The notes: generated from the letters alone by a model not told the origin. Positions 1-8,977 are shown, counted from the first letter of the stretch. The stretch is 38,254 nt of DNA from Betaproteobacteria bacterium (GCA_020049415.1 JAIFKV010000063.1:1-38254); one strand, 5' to 3'. A program made the numbers and translations.

Positions 1-54
1 CGCTATCTTGGTGCGGTGCCGGATGTACCGGCCGGGGATGACGACAGGATATGA
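1..54 (+). CDS. 3' tail of an unidentified gene (partial)
   Basis: The first frame is open from the window edge to a TGA at 52-54 and encodes 17 residues ending in GDDDRI. The product cannot be identified from so short a tail. An inverted repeat (GACGACA at 40-46 and TGTCGTC at 61-67) straddles the stop codon, without a following T-run. The tail is short enough to be a chance open frame. Confidence 0.3.
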   Translation, partial: RYLGAVPDVPAGDDDRI

Positions 55-161
55 GAAGGTTGTCGTCCGAATTTGAAAACTATATTTTTGTTCTTTGCTA
101 GCGCTTGCACGGGCGCCCCTTAGCTCTACGTGAGACCTATCAATCACATCCCGAGGTAGTC

Positions 162-602
162 ATGAAAAGTACTTACAAAATTATTGCCCTATTTATTTCA
201 ATGTTAATTAGCAGCTCTGCTCTCTCCCAGTCATCGACTGATGCGCTTTCTACTTGCATGGCGGATAATCTCAATGGGAAAGAGCGCAAAAGTCTGGCAA
301 AGTGGATATTCTTTGCAATTGGGGCACACCCTGAAATCAAGTCGTATTTGAACGTAACCCAAAGGGATGTACGAGTGAGCGACAAGCACGTCGGGGCATT
401 GATAACACGGCTACTAACCGTTGATTGTTCAGATCAACTAAAGATGGCATATGCATCTGACCCTACATCAGCAGAAAAAGCATTTGAGGTTGTTGGTAAA
501 GTCGCAATGCAGGAATTAATGGCAAACGACGAGGTTAATAAAGCAATTGGCGCCTACGTACAATTTGCGGACATTAACAAGATAGAAAAAATACTGAAAT
601 AG
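162..602 (+). CDS. Small secreted hypothetical protein, AT-rich
   Basis: The gene encodes 146 residues. The ATG at 162 is preceded by a GAGG at 153-156, and the product begins with a clear Sec signal peptide (KSTYK, then a hydrophobic stretch ending near SALSQS), so the upstream in-frame TTG at 105 is less likely. The mature protein is predicted helical, with two cysteines (CMADNL and VDCSD) that could form a disulfide. I do not recognise a family with a known function. Codon use is visibly more AT-rich than in neighbouring genes, which suggests lateral origin. It stands alone, with a short non-coding gap before the next gene. Confidence 0.75.
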   Translation: MKSTYKIIALFISMLISSSALSQSSTDALSTCMADNLNGKERKSLAKWIFFAIGAHPEIKSYLNVTQRDVRVSDKHVGALITRLLTVDCSDQLKMAYASDPTSAEKAFEVVGKVAMQELMANDEVNKAIGAYVQFADINKIEKILK

Positions 603-719
603 TGGCTCAATGCTACACATTTTTGTTGATACCTGTGTCTGGTGGCATTGGTTCACATATTGTGCTGGAGAGCAATTTACGAATGAACAGCTAAGGGCTT
701 ACATCACTCTCATCACAAC

Positions 720-1277
720 ATGCGTCACCCTTCCAACTACCTGCCAAGCGCCTTCGCCAGTCAATTACAGAGCACTCTCGGTTTGATCGTACTGGGCCTG
801 CTCACGTTGGTTTTGGGCGATCCCATGCGGGCCCACTCCGATGCGCTGGTCAACCCGAGCGCGCCGTTCGGTATTCTGTCCCTGCAATTCGCCTGCAACG
901 CTGACGCTGCCAAAGCCATTCTGAACACCTGGGATAGCACTGCCCTGCTGCACGTGCGCTTGAGTCTGTATTGGGACATGGGCTTTGCGCCGGCTTATGG
1001 CATCGCACTGGCCGCGCTGACGGAACGTTATTTCGCGTATCGCAACAAGCACGGTTTTCAGCCCGCACGCACCATAGCCTGGCTGCCGATCTGGGCAGCA
1101 TTGGCAGACTGGTTGGAAAACTTGCTCCATTTATGCCTGATCTCGGCCAGCAACTGCGGCGCTCTCGCCATTCTTCCTACCCTGGCCTGCAGCGCAGCCT
1201 TGCTCAAGTGGGGGCTGTTGTCAGGCTGGTTGCTGGCGATTTTCTGGCACGCGCTGCCAAACAGATCAAACGGGTAA
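720..1277 (+). CDS. Hypothetical multi-pass membrane protein
   Basis: The gene encodes 185 residues. Hydrophobic segments are visible near residues 17-34 (LGLIVLGLLTLVLG), 90-105, 120-140 and 155-178, so it is probably an inner-membrane protein with about four helices. Between helices 1 and 2 lies a soluble loop containing a single cysteine (FACNAD). I recognise no catalytic motif or named family. Its 3' end overlaps the convergent gene on the other strand by 12 bp. The ATG at 720 was chosen because it is the first in-frame start and lies just before the first membrane helix; no strong Shine-Dalgarno sequence is seen. Confidence 0.7.
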   Translation: MRHPSNYLPSAFASQLQSTLGLIVLGLLTLVLGDPMRAHSDALVNPSAPFGILSLQFACNADAAKAILNTWDSTALLHVRLSLYWDMGFAPAYGIALAALTERYFAYRNKHGFQPARTIAWLPIWAALADWLENLLHLCLISASNCGALAILPTLACSAALLKWGLLSGWLLAIFWHALPNRSNG

Positions 1278-1661
1278 CGCCTTGCGATCGTTCAGATTCA
1301 GCCAGCCGCGCACCACTCTGTAAAGTACCCAGATGCCTGCCACGCCGGCCATGACGAAAGCGATTGGAATGCCGATCAGCGTGATCGCCAGCAGGAACGC
1401 AATCAGCAGCCACAGCAGCGCAAACCAGAAGGTACGTATCTGCCAGCGGAAATGCGATTCCAGGAAGGTGCCGCGCGCTTCGCCGCGTTTCATATAGCTC
1501 AGCACCACCGCGATCAGCGAAGGCCAACCGGTGATGAAGGCGGTGACGATGAAGGCCGGCGTCATCAGGCCGGTGACCACGGTCAGCGCATGCAAACCAT
1601 AGATCACATGCGACATCTTGACCAGGCCATCCGGTGGCGTCAGTGAGGGGGATTCATGCAT
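1266..1661 (-). CDS. DUF4870-like small membrane protein
   Basis: The gene encodes 131 residues from the ATG at 1661, which has a GGAGG about 8 bp upstream; a longer reading to 1691 lacks this support. The protein has three to four membrane helices: SHVIYGLHALTVVTGLMTPA, a second after FITGWPS, and a long pair around FWFALLWLLIAFLLAITLIG. Between them is the pattern E-S-H-F-R-W-Q-I-R-T-F-W, which is typical of the DUF4870/YidH-like families of small betaproteobacterial membrane proteins. Function is unknown in the family. It lies just downstream of the HD-GYP gene and may be co-transcribed with it. Confidence 0.75.
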   Translation of the reverse strand: MHESPSLTPPDGLVKMSHVIYGLHALTVVTGLMTPAFIVTAFITGWPSLIAVVLSYMKRGEARGTFLESHFRWQIRTFWFALLWLLIAFLLAITLIGIPIAFVMAGVAGIWVLYRVVRGWLNLNDRKALPV

Positions 1662-1678
1662 GTGATACCTCCGTTTGT

Positions 1679-2905
1679 TCAGCCGATCCAACGCTTCGGA
1701 TCGATTTTCCAGGCATCAAAATCCTCGTGGCCGATGATTTTGTCAGGACAGCCCGGCTTGGACAAATCAATGACTTCCGGTGCCAGATAGCGCTTGTTTT
1801 CGGCGTGGTAGATGACGCGAACCTTGGGCTGCATCATTTTCTCTTCGTGCTGTTCGATTACCACGCCCAACCGACCATTCTCCAAACGCACCAGGGAGCC
1901 AGTCGGGTAGATGCCGACACATTTGATGTAGATGCGCACCAATTCGGGGTCAAAGTGATATTTGCTCCATTCCAGCAGACGGCCGAGCGCGGCGGTTGGC
2001 GCCATGCCCTTGTGATAAACACGGTCAGAAGTGATCGCATCATAAACATCGACAATGGCGCCCATGCGGCCATACAGTGAAATCTGTTCTCCCTTGAGTT
2101 GATTCGGGTAACCGGTGCCATCGAAACGTTCGTGATGCTGACCGGCAACATCGAGCGCGATCTGGCTGATCCCCGGGGTGTTTTGCAGAATCAAGATACT
2201 CTGCACGACATGCGATTTCATCTTGCCGAATTCGGCGTCTGTCAGCTTGGCCGGTTTGTTGAGTATTTCATCTGGAACCTTGGCTTTACCCACGTCGTGC
2301 AACAAGCCGCCGATGGCAACTTCCTTGATGATCTGCCGCTCCAGATTGAGCCCGCGGGCGAATGACACCAACAAGGCGCAGACCGAAACGGAATGCTGAA
2401 AGGTGTAGTTATCGTGATCTTTCAAGCGCGCCAGCGGCAATAGCGCATCCTGATTGCGAAAAACCGAGTCGATCATGTTTTCGACCACCGGTTCAACCTG
2501 TTCCAGTTCGACCTGCTTACCCAACCGCACATCTTGAATCAGACTGCGAACAATGCGATTGGCCTCGCTATGCAGCACCCGCGCACGCTCGAACTCCCGA
2601 ACCAGACTGACGCGTTGCGGCGTGGACTGGATTTCTTCGGCGATCTGCGCCATGCGTACATCGACGTCGTGACGGATATCCTCCTCGCTCTTCCCGACGC
2701 CTTCGACATCGATTCCCTTGGCGGTGTCGATATAGAGTTGACGCACCCCCAACGCTTTGATTTCATTGATGCGTTTGACATCATGGAGCATGAAATGATT
2801 AGCCGCGAAGGGATGATCCATCCAGGAGCAGTTCACATCCTGGATATACATACCAGGCCGCAACTGCTCGATGGTGATCAACTTGATGGTGTTTTTCTGG
2901 TTCAT
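1679..2905 (-). CDS. HD-GYP domain cyclic-di-GMP phosphodiesterase with N-terminal DUF3391
   Basis: The gene encodes 408 residues. The first ~150 residues match the DUF3391 region that precedes HD-GYP domains (the start of this region reads LRPGMYIQDVNCSW). The HD-GYP domain follows, with LLHDVGK (His-Asp at 203-204), a downstream His, and the HHERFDGTGYP signature at 257-267, all intact. The family hydrolyses cyclic-di-GMP in the cytosol, so the protein should lower the c-di-GMP level and affect motility or biofilm formation. There is no membrane segment or sensor domain beyond DUF3391, so the input signal is not evident. The ABC permease gene lies 74 bp upstream on the same strand. Confidence 0.92.
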   Translation of the reverse strand: MNQKNTIKLITIEQLRPGMYIQDVNCSWMDHPFAANHFMLHDVKRINEIKALGVRQLYIDTAKGIDVEGVGKSEEDIRHDVDVRMAQIAEEIQSTPQRVSLVREFERARVLHSEANRIVRSLIQDVRLGKQVELEQVEPVVENMIDSVFRNQDALLPLARLKDHDNYTFQHSVSVCALLVSFARGLNLERQIIKEVAIGGLLHDVGKAKVPDEILNKPAKLTDAEFGKMKSHVVQSILILQNTPGISQIALDVAGQHHERFDGTGYPNQLKGEQISLYGRMGAIVDVYDAITSDRVYHKGMAPTAALGRLLEWSKYHFDPELVRIYIKCVGIYPTGSLVRLENGRLGVVIEQHEEKMMQPKVRVIYHAENKRYLAPEVIDLSKPGCPDKIIGHEDFDAWKIDPKRWIG

Positions 2906-2979
2906 GACTTCGATCTACAGCCAGTTTCCTTGTACCTTTGAACCAATAATGCCAGTAAAAGCGCGGCCTTGTCGCAGCT

Positions 2980-5451
2980 TCAATCGCGTCGCAGCGCCTG
3001 CATCGGCGGCGCTTGCAAAAGTTGCCGTGTGACCAGCAGCCCGGCGCCGGCGACAAACAGCCAGCCGCCCACCAAGCCCGCCAGCCAGATGAGGGGATTT
3101 ACGCTATGCGGCAACTCAAAAATGCGATCCGCCAGCAGCCACGCCACACTGCTTGCGGCCCCCGCCGCCAAGCCGCCGGCGAGCAGACCCAAGGCGGTGA
3201 ATTCGGTTGCCAGCGCCAACATGACCCGGCTGCGCGAGGCACCCAGGGTGCGCCAAAGACCGATCTCGCGCGCCCGCTCATCGCGGCGCGCGTACAACGC
3301 CGCCAGCAATACCAGCAAGCCGACTGCAAGACTGAACAGGAAAATCAATTGCACCGCCGCACTGACGCGATCCAGCAGAGCACGCAATTCGGCCATTACC
3401 TGTTCGACATCGATCACAGTAACGTTGGGAAAGGAGTTCACTAGCCCGGAAAGCAACGCGCCCTGCCCTGGCGGCAAATAAAAACTGGTGATGAAGCTGG
3501 TCGGCAGTGCATCCAGAGAACCCGGCGGCCCGACGACAAAGAAATTGACCCGGAAGGAATCCCACTCCACCTTGCGCAGGCTGTTGACGCGGCCGCGCAA
3601 CGGCAAGCCGCCAGCATCAAACATCAGTTCATCGCCCAACTGAATACCCAGCGTCTTTGCCAGCCCCTCCTCCACCGAGAAACCCTCCTGGCTTGACCAG
3701 CGTCCGGCGGTAATCAGGTTATCGGCCGGCAACACCGCCAGCGAAGAAAGATTGAATTCGCGCTCGATCAGGCGTTTTGCACGCGCTTCGGGGTAATCAT
3801 CCGGACGAGTGGCGCGCCCGTTGATTTTCACCAGGCGCGCGCGCGCCATCGGGTAAAGGGTGACATCGGCGATCCCCTGGCGAGTCAGATAATCTCGCAT
3901 AGCCACTACCTGATCTGGCTGAATATTGATCACAAACCGGTTTGGCGCACCCGGCGCGGCCTGATTCCGCCAGCTGTCGAACAAATCGCCGCGCACCAGC
4001 GTCAACAATAGCAGCGCCAACAAGCCAAGACTCAAGGCCATCGCCTGTAGCGTGGTCTCCCAGCGGCGGCGACGCAGATTCATCAAACCCAGCCGCATGC
4101 TGGTTGGCAAATGCCGCGCCAGCCAGGGCAGCGGCCAGAGCAGTAACTGGATAGCCAGCGCGGCGGCCAGCATCAGCAGCAGCACGCCGCCACCAACAAT
4201 CAGTCCCAACCGGACTTCGCCGGCTTGCAAGAACAGCAGCCCGGCGACCAACGAAAAACCAACGCCATGCGCCAAAAGCGCACCGACTGGTGGAGCGCCG
4301 AGATCGCGCCGCAACACCCGCAGCGCCGGTACTCGCGCCAGCCGTAACAAAGCCGGCAAGCTGAAGGCAAGCACCAGCACCACGCCGGCGACCAAGCCGA
4401 GCAACGGCGGCAAAAAACTGGCCGGCGGCAGACCAAGACGAAGCGCATCGCCGAGCAAATGCACCATCCCGGCTTGCGCCAGCCAGCCCAGCAAACTGCC
4501 CAGCGCGCCGGCCAGCAGACCGAGACCGCCGAGTTGCATCAAATAAAGTCCGAACAACCGGCGCTGCGTTGCGCCGAAGCAGCGCAGCAGAGCGAACTGG
4601 TCGAAATGCCGCTGCACGTAACGGCGCAACGCTATCTGCGTCGCAACGGCGGCGAGCAATACGGTCAACAAGGCGGCAAGCCCGAGATAACGTTGCGCGC
4701 GATCAAGCACCTGCCGCAGTTCCGGCCGCGCATCGCGCACATCTTCCAGCCGTTCCCCGCGCGCCAGAAGCGGCTTGGCCCAAGCCTGAAAAGCCTTGAC
4801 GCTGGCTGGCTCGCCCGCCACCAGAAGACGGTAGACCACCCGACTGCCAACCTGAATCAGTCCGCTACGCGGGAGATCCTCGGCGTTGAGCAGCAATCGC
4901 GGCGCCAGCGCCATGAAGTTGCCACCACGTTCGCCTTCAAAAGTCAGAATGGCCGCAATGAGTAAACGCGTCGAGCCCACTTCAACCTGATCGCCCGACT
5001 TTACGCCAAGACCGCTGGCCAAACGTGAATCAACCCAGACCTGGCCCGGCGACGGAATTGCGCGTGTGGGGGCATCGCTGGCGAACAGATCAGGCGCGAC
5101 CCGCAAATTGCCGCGCAGCGGGTACCCCGGTGCAACCGCCTTGATGCCGGTAAGCAGATTTCGCTCGCCGGCCACCACCATGCTCAAAAAGGTCGATGTC
5201 TGATTGATGCGCAAACCGCGCGCAACCGCTTCTCGCGCAAACGAGGGTGCCAGCGGGTGATCGGAAACCAGCGCCAGATCAGCTGCCAACAACGTATTCG
5301 CCTCTTGCCCAAGCGCCTGCTCGATGCGATCGGCGAAAAAACGCACCGCAGTCAGGCTGGCCACCGCCAATGCCACCGCCAACAGCACTACGCGCATTTC
5401 CCCGGCGCGCCATTCCCGGGCCAGCAGACGCAAGGCAAGTTTCAGCATCAT
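2980..5451 (-). CDS. FtsX/YbbP-like ABC transporter permease
   Basis: The gene encodes 823 residues with a duplicated FtsX architecture. There is one N-terminal helix (VVLLAVALAVASLTAVRFF), a large periplasmic domain, a helix block around residues 250-500, a second periplasmic domain, and a final FtsX block (near residues 690-815) containing ARRDERAREIGLWRTLGASR, the typical cytoplasmic loop of the family. Length and layout match E. coli YbbP. Its start codon overlaps the stop of the ATPase gene by 4 bp (ATGA), so the two are translationally coupled and form one exporter. The family includes MacB- and LolCE-like machines that act on periplasmic or membrane substrates; the substrate here is not known. 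Confidence 0.9.
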   Translation of the reverse strand: MMLKLALRLLAREWRAGEMRVVLLAVALAVASLTAVRFFADRIEQALGQEANTLLAADLALVSDHPLAPSFAREAVARGLRINQTSTFLSMVVAGERNLLTGIKAVAPGYPLRGNLRVAPDLFASDAPTRAIPSPGQVWVDSRLASGLGVKSGDQVEVGSTRLLIAAILTFEGERGGNFMALAPRLLLNAEDLPRSGLIQVGSRVVYRLLVAGEPASVKAFQAWAKPLLARGERLEDVRDARPELRQVLDRAQRYLGLAALLTVLLAAVATQIALRRYVQRHFDQFALLRCFGATQRRLFGLYLMQLGGLGLLAGALGSLLGWLAQAGMVHLLGDALRLGLPPASFLPPLLGLVAGVVLVLAFSLPALLRLARVPALRVLRRDLGAPPVGALLAHGVGFSLVAGLLFLQAGEVRLGLIVGGGVLLLMLAAALAIQLLLWPLPWLARHLPTSMRLGLMNLRRRRWETTLQAMALSLGLLALLLLTLVRGDLFDSWRNQAAPGAPNRFVINIQPDQVVAMRDYLTRQGIADVTLYPMARARLVKINGRATRPDDYPEARAKRLIEREFNLSSLAVLPADNLITAGRWSSQEGFSVEEGLAKTLGIQLGDELMFDAGGLPLRGRVNSLRKVEWDSFRVNFFVVGPPGSLDALPTSFITSFYLPPGQGALLSGLVNSFPNVTVIDVEQVMAELRALLDRVSAAVQLIFLFSLAVGLLVLLAALYARRDERAREIGLWRTLGASRSRVMLALATEFTALGLLAGGLAAGAASSVAWLLADRIFELPHSVNPLIWLAGLVGGWLFVAGAGLLVTRQLLQAPPMQALRRD

Positions 5452-6137
5452 GCCGCGACCGAAGCGGTTGCCAACGCCGTCACCAGGCGACCGCCATCAA
5501 GGCGCAACTGGCGGCCACAGCGGCTGGCCAGCGCAGCGTCATGGGTGACGATGATCAGACTGGCATCCTGGGCGCGGTTCATCTCGAACATCAATTCGAT
5601 GACTTGCGCGCCGGTATGGGCATCGAGATTGCCAGTCGGCTCATCGGCCAACAGAATACGCGGCGACACCGCGAATGCCCGAGCCAGAGCGACGCGTTGT
5701 TGCTCGCCGCCGGAAAGTTGGGTTGGCCGATGCTTGGCGCGAGCGGACAAGCCAACCCGGCCGAGATGCTCATTCGCCACCACGGCGGCATCTTTTCGCC
5801 CAGCCAACTCCAGCGGCAGCATGACGTTTTCCAGAGCGGTGAGCCCAGGCAGCAACTGAAATGACTGAAACACAAACCCCATGTTGCGTCCGCGCAATGC
5901 TGCGCGACCGTCTTCATCCAGATCAGTCAGCGAAACGCCATCCAGACGAACCTGGCCGGCGCTGGGCGTATCCAGACCAGCGATCAAGCCCAGTAGCGTC
6001 GATTTGCCAGAACCGGAACTGCCGACAATTGCGACGGTCTCGCCTTTGTTTACCGAAAACGAGACGTCGGCCAAGATGTCGAGCTTGTCTTCCCCCAACT
6101 GAACGGTTTTGCCGAGGTTTTCGATGTCGATGCGCAT
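5448..6137 (-). CDS. YbbA/LolD-like ABC transporter ATPase
   Basis: The gene encodes 229 residues from the ATG at 6137 (MRIDIENLGK). Walker A is GSSGSGKST, the ABC signature is LSGGEQQRVALARA, and Walker B is ILLADEPTGNLD. The protein is a full-length single nucleotide-binding domain of the MacB/LolD/YbbA class that partners with FtsX-type permeases such as the one just downstream. A longer in-frame reading to 6191 exists, but it would run far into the divergent esterase gene. The arrangement with a tesA-like gene divergent from ybbA-ybbP is the same as in E. coli, which supports assignment to the YbbA subgroup rather than LolD. Confidence 0.9.
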   Translation of the reverse strand: MRIDIENLGKTVQLGEDKLDILADVSFSVNKGETVAIVGSSGSGKSTLLGLIAGLDTPSAGQVRLDGVSLTDLDEDGRAALRGRNMGFVFQSFQLLPGLTALENVMLPLELAGRKDAAVVANEHLGRVGLSARAKHRPTQLSGGEQQRVALARAFAVSPRILLADEPTGNLDAHTGAQVIELMFEMNRAQDASLIIVTHDAALASRCGRQLRLDGGRLVTALATASVAA

Positions 6138-6762
6138 GAGAGTGGTTGTTTGGCTGTTATTGATCGGGTTAAGTGGAGCGGCACACGCCACCCCGACTAT
6201 TCTTGTCTTTGGCGACAGTTTATCCGCCGCCTACGGAATTCCACGCGAGTTGGGCTGGGTTTCACTGCTGTCACAGCGTTTAAATCCAAATGAAAAATCG
6301 AATTACCAGATCGTCAACGCCAGCGTCTCCGGCGAGACCAGCGCTGGCGGGCTGACCCGTCTAGCCGCGCTGCTCGCCGCGCACAAACCGCAACTGACCA
6401 TTATTGCCTTGGGCACCAATGACGGACTGCGCGGACTGCCGTTGGCGAAGACCGCCAGCAACCTGGAAGCCATGATCGGTCTGGCGGAAAAACAGCGCAG
6501 CAAGGTGCTCCTGGTGGGCATGCAACTACCGCCAAACTATGGCATGGCCTACACCAGCAAGTTCCAGTCGATTTTCAGCGAGGTCGCGAAAAAGAAAAAA
6601 GTTCGCCTGGTTCCCTTCCTGCTGGCGGGCATTGCCACACAGCTGGACAAATTCCAGGCAGATGTCATACATCCCACCGCACAAGCGCAGCCGGTCTTGC
6701 TGGAAAATGTCTGGAAAGAATTGCTGCCAATGCTGAAACCCGCGCCCCGAGATTCAAGATAG
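6136..6762 (+). CDS. tesA: TesA-like SGNH-family esterase/lysophospholipase, exported
   Basis: The gene encodes 208 residues from the ATG at 6136; ATGs at 6124 and 6130 are possible alternatives. A signal peptide (MRVVVWLLLIGLSGAAHA) precedes the SGNH blocks. Block I is FGDSLSAAYG with the nucleophile serine, block III is GTNDGL, and block V is DVIHPT with the catalytic Asp and His. The conserved Gly of block II lies in VNASVSGETS. Family members hydrolyse acyl-CoA, lysophospholipid or arylester substrates in the periplasm. The gene is divergent from the YbbA-like ATPase gene and their start codons overlap, so its promoter must lie inside that gene. Confidence 0.9.
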   Translation: MRVVVWLLLIGLSGAAHATPTILVFGDSLSAAYGIPRELGWVSLLSQRLNPNEKSNYQIVNASVSGETSAGGLTRLAALLAAHKPQLTIIALGTNDGLRGLPLAKTASNLEAMIGLAEKQRSKVLLVGMQLPPNYGMAYTSKFQSIFSEVAKKKKVRLVPFLLAGIATQLDKFQADVIHPTAQAQPVLLENVWKELLPMLKPAPRDSR

Positions 6763-6791
6763 GCGACTGTCCATGTTATTCATGAACAGCC
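6762..6791. repeat. Dispersed 30-bp hairpin repeat, copy A
   Basis: The sequence GGCGACTGTCCATGTTATTC and its continuation contains an imperfect inverted repeat (CTGTCCA ... TGAACAG). It starts at the last base of the tesA stop codon. Similar copies occur at 12736-12762 and 27438-27468 in opposite orientation. All three lie next to gene 3' ends. Confidence 0.65.
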
Positions 6792-6915
6792 TCTGAACCT
6801 CGAATCCGGCGACTACACGCAGCATTGTTTCCGCATGTATGTCATTGATTAATTGAATTAATCCGTCATTTTAAGGCTTTGACCATGGCACTCGAAATCG
6901 GCTCGGAAGTCAATT

Positions 6916-7833
6916 TCAATACTCGGGTATCCCGAACAGTTCTTTCGCTGCATCGCTGACATCCAGCATCTCATCTTCACCGATAGACAAATGGTCACGA
7001 CAGACTTGTCCAAATTCAAACCAGTCGGTGTCATTCATCTGCAACGAAATTGAACTTTCTATTTGTTCCGCAACATGCCCCAACGCAATCAGCGTGACCG
7101 TATCCGGATGCACGCTTTCACTGTTGAATACCATGATGTCATGGTGCCGGACGATAGCTTCGCGGATGTGGTCCGGCAGGCCCCAGTTGGAAGCGAGCAA
7201 GCCGCCCACAATTGCATGGTTGGTTTGATGCCGGGCATCTTCAATGGCGGTGATTTCAACCCAGGAAAGTTTGCCTTGATTAACATCGTCCATAATTTGG
7301 CGATAGTCTGGGAAACGTTGCAACAACAAGGGCATCGCGCTGTCGTGGAACAACGTGAAGAGGTGAGTATCTTCGACCAGATGTCGGAGACCCAGCTTGC
7401 GCGCCAGCATGCTGGCCACCTGAGCGCTTCTGCTGGCGCTTTCCCAGTAACGCTCAATACCCGGTAGCGGCACACTGATGCGCAAGGCCAGACTAATCAC
7501 CAGACTGCCGACATTCTTCAGGCCGAGCATCGAAATAGCTTGTTCAATAGAACGAATCTTGCTGCGTAAACCGTAGAAAGGCGAGTTGACCGCTTTCAAT
7601 ACCGCTGCTGAAAGCCCCACATCATTCGAGATCAGATCAACGATGCGCTGAATGTCGGGCTCGTCCTTGGCGCGTTCGACACCCAGCGCGCGCACGATTT
7701 CCGGTTGCGGTGGAATCAGAATATTCCCTAGCACGGAGCGAGTCTCGGACTGGCTCAACTCATGTTGATGCGCAGGCAGGCGCAGTGGCGTGTTCCTGGG
7801 CGTGTTCCGGGGGGGCTGTGTTTGTGTGTGCAT
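6916..7833 (-). CDS. HDOD domain signalling protein
   Basis: The gene encodes 305 residues from the ATG at 7833 (MHTQTQPPR). The HDOD domain starts near residue 30 (ILIPPQPEIVRALG) and includes the characteristic DVGLSAAVLKAVNSPFYG stretch and SIEQAISMLGLKNVGSL. HDOD proteins resemble HD hydrolases but usually lack activity. They act as adaptors in signalling linked to c-di-GMP, motility or stress. The frame stays open upstream to a TTG at 8004, but that stretch is AT-rich and non-protein-like, and looks like the promoter region. The gene is the first of a signalling cluster that includes the chemoreceptor at 9259. No receiver or GGDEF domain is attached. Confidence 0.85.
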   Translation of the reverse strand: MHTQTQPPRNTPRNTPLRLPAHQHELSQSETRSVLGNILIPPQPEIVRALGVERAKDEPDIQRIVDLISNDVGLSAAVLKAVNSPFYGLRSKIRSIEQAISMLGLKNVGSLVISLALRISVPLPGIERYWESASRSAQVASMLARKLGLRHLVEDTHLFTLFHDSAMPLLLQRFPDYRQIMDDVNQGKLSWVEITAIEDARHQTNHAIVGGLLASNWGLPDHIREAIVRHHDIMVFNSESVHPDTVTLIALGHVAEQIESSISLQMNDTDWFEFGQVCRDHLSIGEDEMLDVSDAAKELFGIPEY

Positions 7834-8355
7834 GATCAAAGCGAAAAATATTACGAAATAATTATATACAGCTATTTTGTTGTTTATGTTGTTTTTTGCA
7901 TTTATTACAAGATCACGCTCATCCATAGTTGTTGCAGCCAAGTCATGATTTTTCCAGTCTCGCAACCTGTCCTGAGCCGCACGCGCTTCTGCCGACAACG
8001 CCAAGAAAACGCGGATTGATATCAGCTTCCTCGTTCTGGCGCAGCCCGGAGCAGCCCGGAATCAGGTGAAAACGAGGTGGAATCCACCAGCCAAACCTTG
8101 CCTGCTCAGGGCGGATGAAAAAACCACACGACTGGAGCGGCAGAAAAAATCCATCACAGCACTGGGGATTACCCGGATTTCAGCGCCAGACCAACAAACC
8201 CCAAATCGGGGATGACAAGAACGATGGTGCGATTCGACCAGACAGCACTGCCGACACTGGATAATTTTTTAACATATTCTTCTATTTTTGTTTAATTTGT
8301 TGTTTTTGTGATCTATGATCATATTCAACACATTCCACAAATTCAGCACCTCACC
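7834..8355. other. Long divergent intergenic region, AT-rich flanks
   Basis: This 520-bp gap separates the HDOD gene (minus) from the HTH-receiver gene (plus). Both ends are strongly AT-rich: 7850-7915 contains TTGTTTATGTTGTTTTTTGC, and 8262-8310 contains TTTGTTTAATTTGTTGTTTT. They resemble each other and probably carry the two promoters. The centre is GC-richer and contains a 10-bp tandem duplication (GCAGCCCGGA twice, about 8041-8060). I see no convincing gene, RNA or transposon in it. Confidence 0.5.
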
Positions 8356-8967
8356 ATGAACCAGACAGAACATTTACGCACTTACTGCACCACGCGTGAT
8401 GCCGCCGAGATGCTTGGCATATCACAGCGCACCGCACAGTTATGGGTGGAAAGCGGTTTGCTCGAAGCATGGAAAACCAAAGGCGGACATCGCCGAATCA
8501 GCCGCACATCAGTCCGTCGCTTGCTCGATGACCATCACCTCACTCGGCAATCGAAAGAATTGCTCGCGCCAACGCAGCGACCAACCCGTGTATTGGTGGT
8601 CGAGTCCGCTCCCATTTCGCTCAACCTGCGAAAACGCAAGATCGACAGCTGGAATCTGCCACTGGAAGTCATCACCGCGAACAACGTCATCGATGCGCTT
8701 ATTCGTATCGGCAAAGAGACACCCGACTTGATGATCATCGATCTATTGTTGCCTGGAATGAACGGCTTGCCATGGCTAAGAAGCCTGGCCGAGTCTGCTT
8801 ACCACCCAGGAATGGAAATCATCGCCTGGTCGGCTGACGACACCGCCAAGAGCGAAGCTCATGACAGCTTGCCGAATCGCATTCAGACCTTCAGCAAAGC
8901 AGCGCTCGATTTCACACTGCAAACAGTCCTCAAGCGCTGGGTTGAACGTCGCACCACGCAACTATGA
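8356..8967 (+). CDS. N-terminal excisionase/MerR-like HTH fused to a degenerate receiver domain
   Basis: The gene encodes 203 residues from the ATG at 8356 (MNQTEHLR). Residues ~11-60 form an excisionase/MerR-type HTH (TTRDAAEMLGISQRTAQLWV, then GGHRRIS, the wing signature). Residues ~73-195 form a CheY-like receiver. The phosphoacceptor Asp is present (MIIDLLLPGMNG) and so is the C-terminal Lys (FSKAAL), but the acidic pair that normally binds magnesium is replaced by VVESAP. Phosphorylation may therefore be impaired. The domain order (DNA-binding first, receiver second) is the reverse of classical response regulators. A paralogue with an intact pocket lies at 11341-11943, so the pair brackets the chemoreceptor gene. 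The target promoters are unknown. Confidence 0.85.
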   Translation: MNQTEHLRTYCTTRDAAEMLGISQRTAQLWVESGLLEAWKTKGGHRRISRTSVRRLLDDHHLTRQSKELLAPTQRPTRVLVVESAPISLNLRKRKIDSWNLPLEVITANNVIDALIRIGKETPDLMIIDLLLPGMNGLPWLRSLAESAYHPGMEIIAWSADDTAKSEAHDSLPNRIQTFSKAALDFTLQTVLKRWVERRTTQL

Positions 8968-8977
8968 GGAGCGAAAA

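Noticed and set aside
7834..8004. Upstream extension of the HDOD gene frame to a TTG
   Set aside because: AT-rich and not protein-like; the ATG at 7833 gives a normal HDOD protein and leaves room for a promoter.
8041..8060. A 10-bp tandem duplication (GCAGCCCGGA)
   Set aside because: Only two units; too short to call a repeat array or minisatellite.
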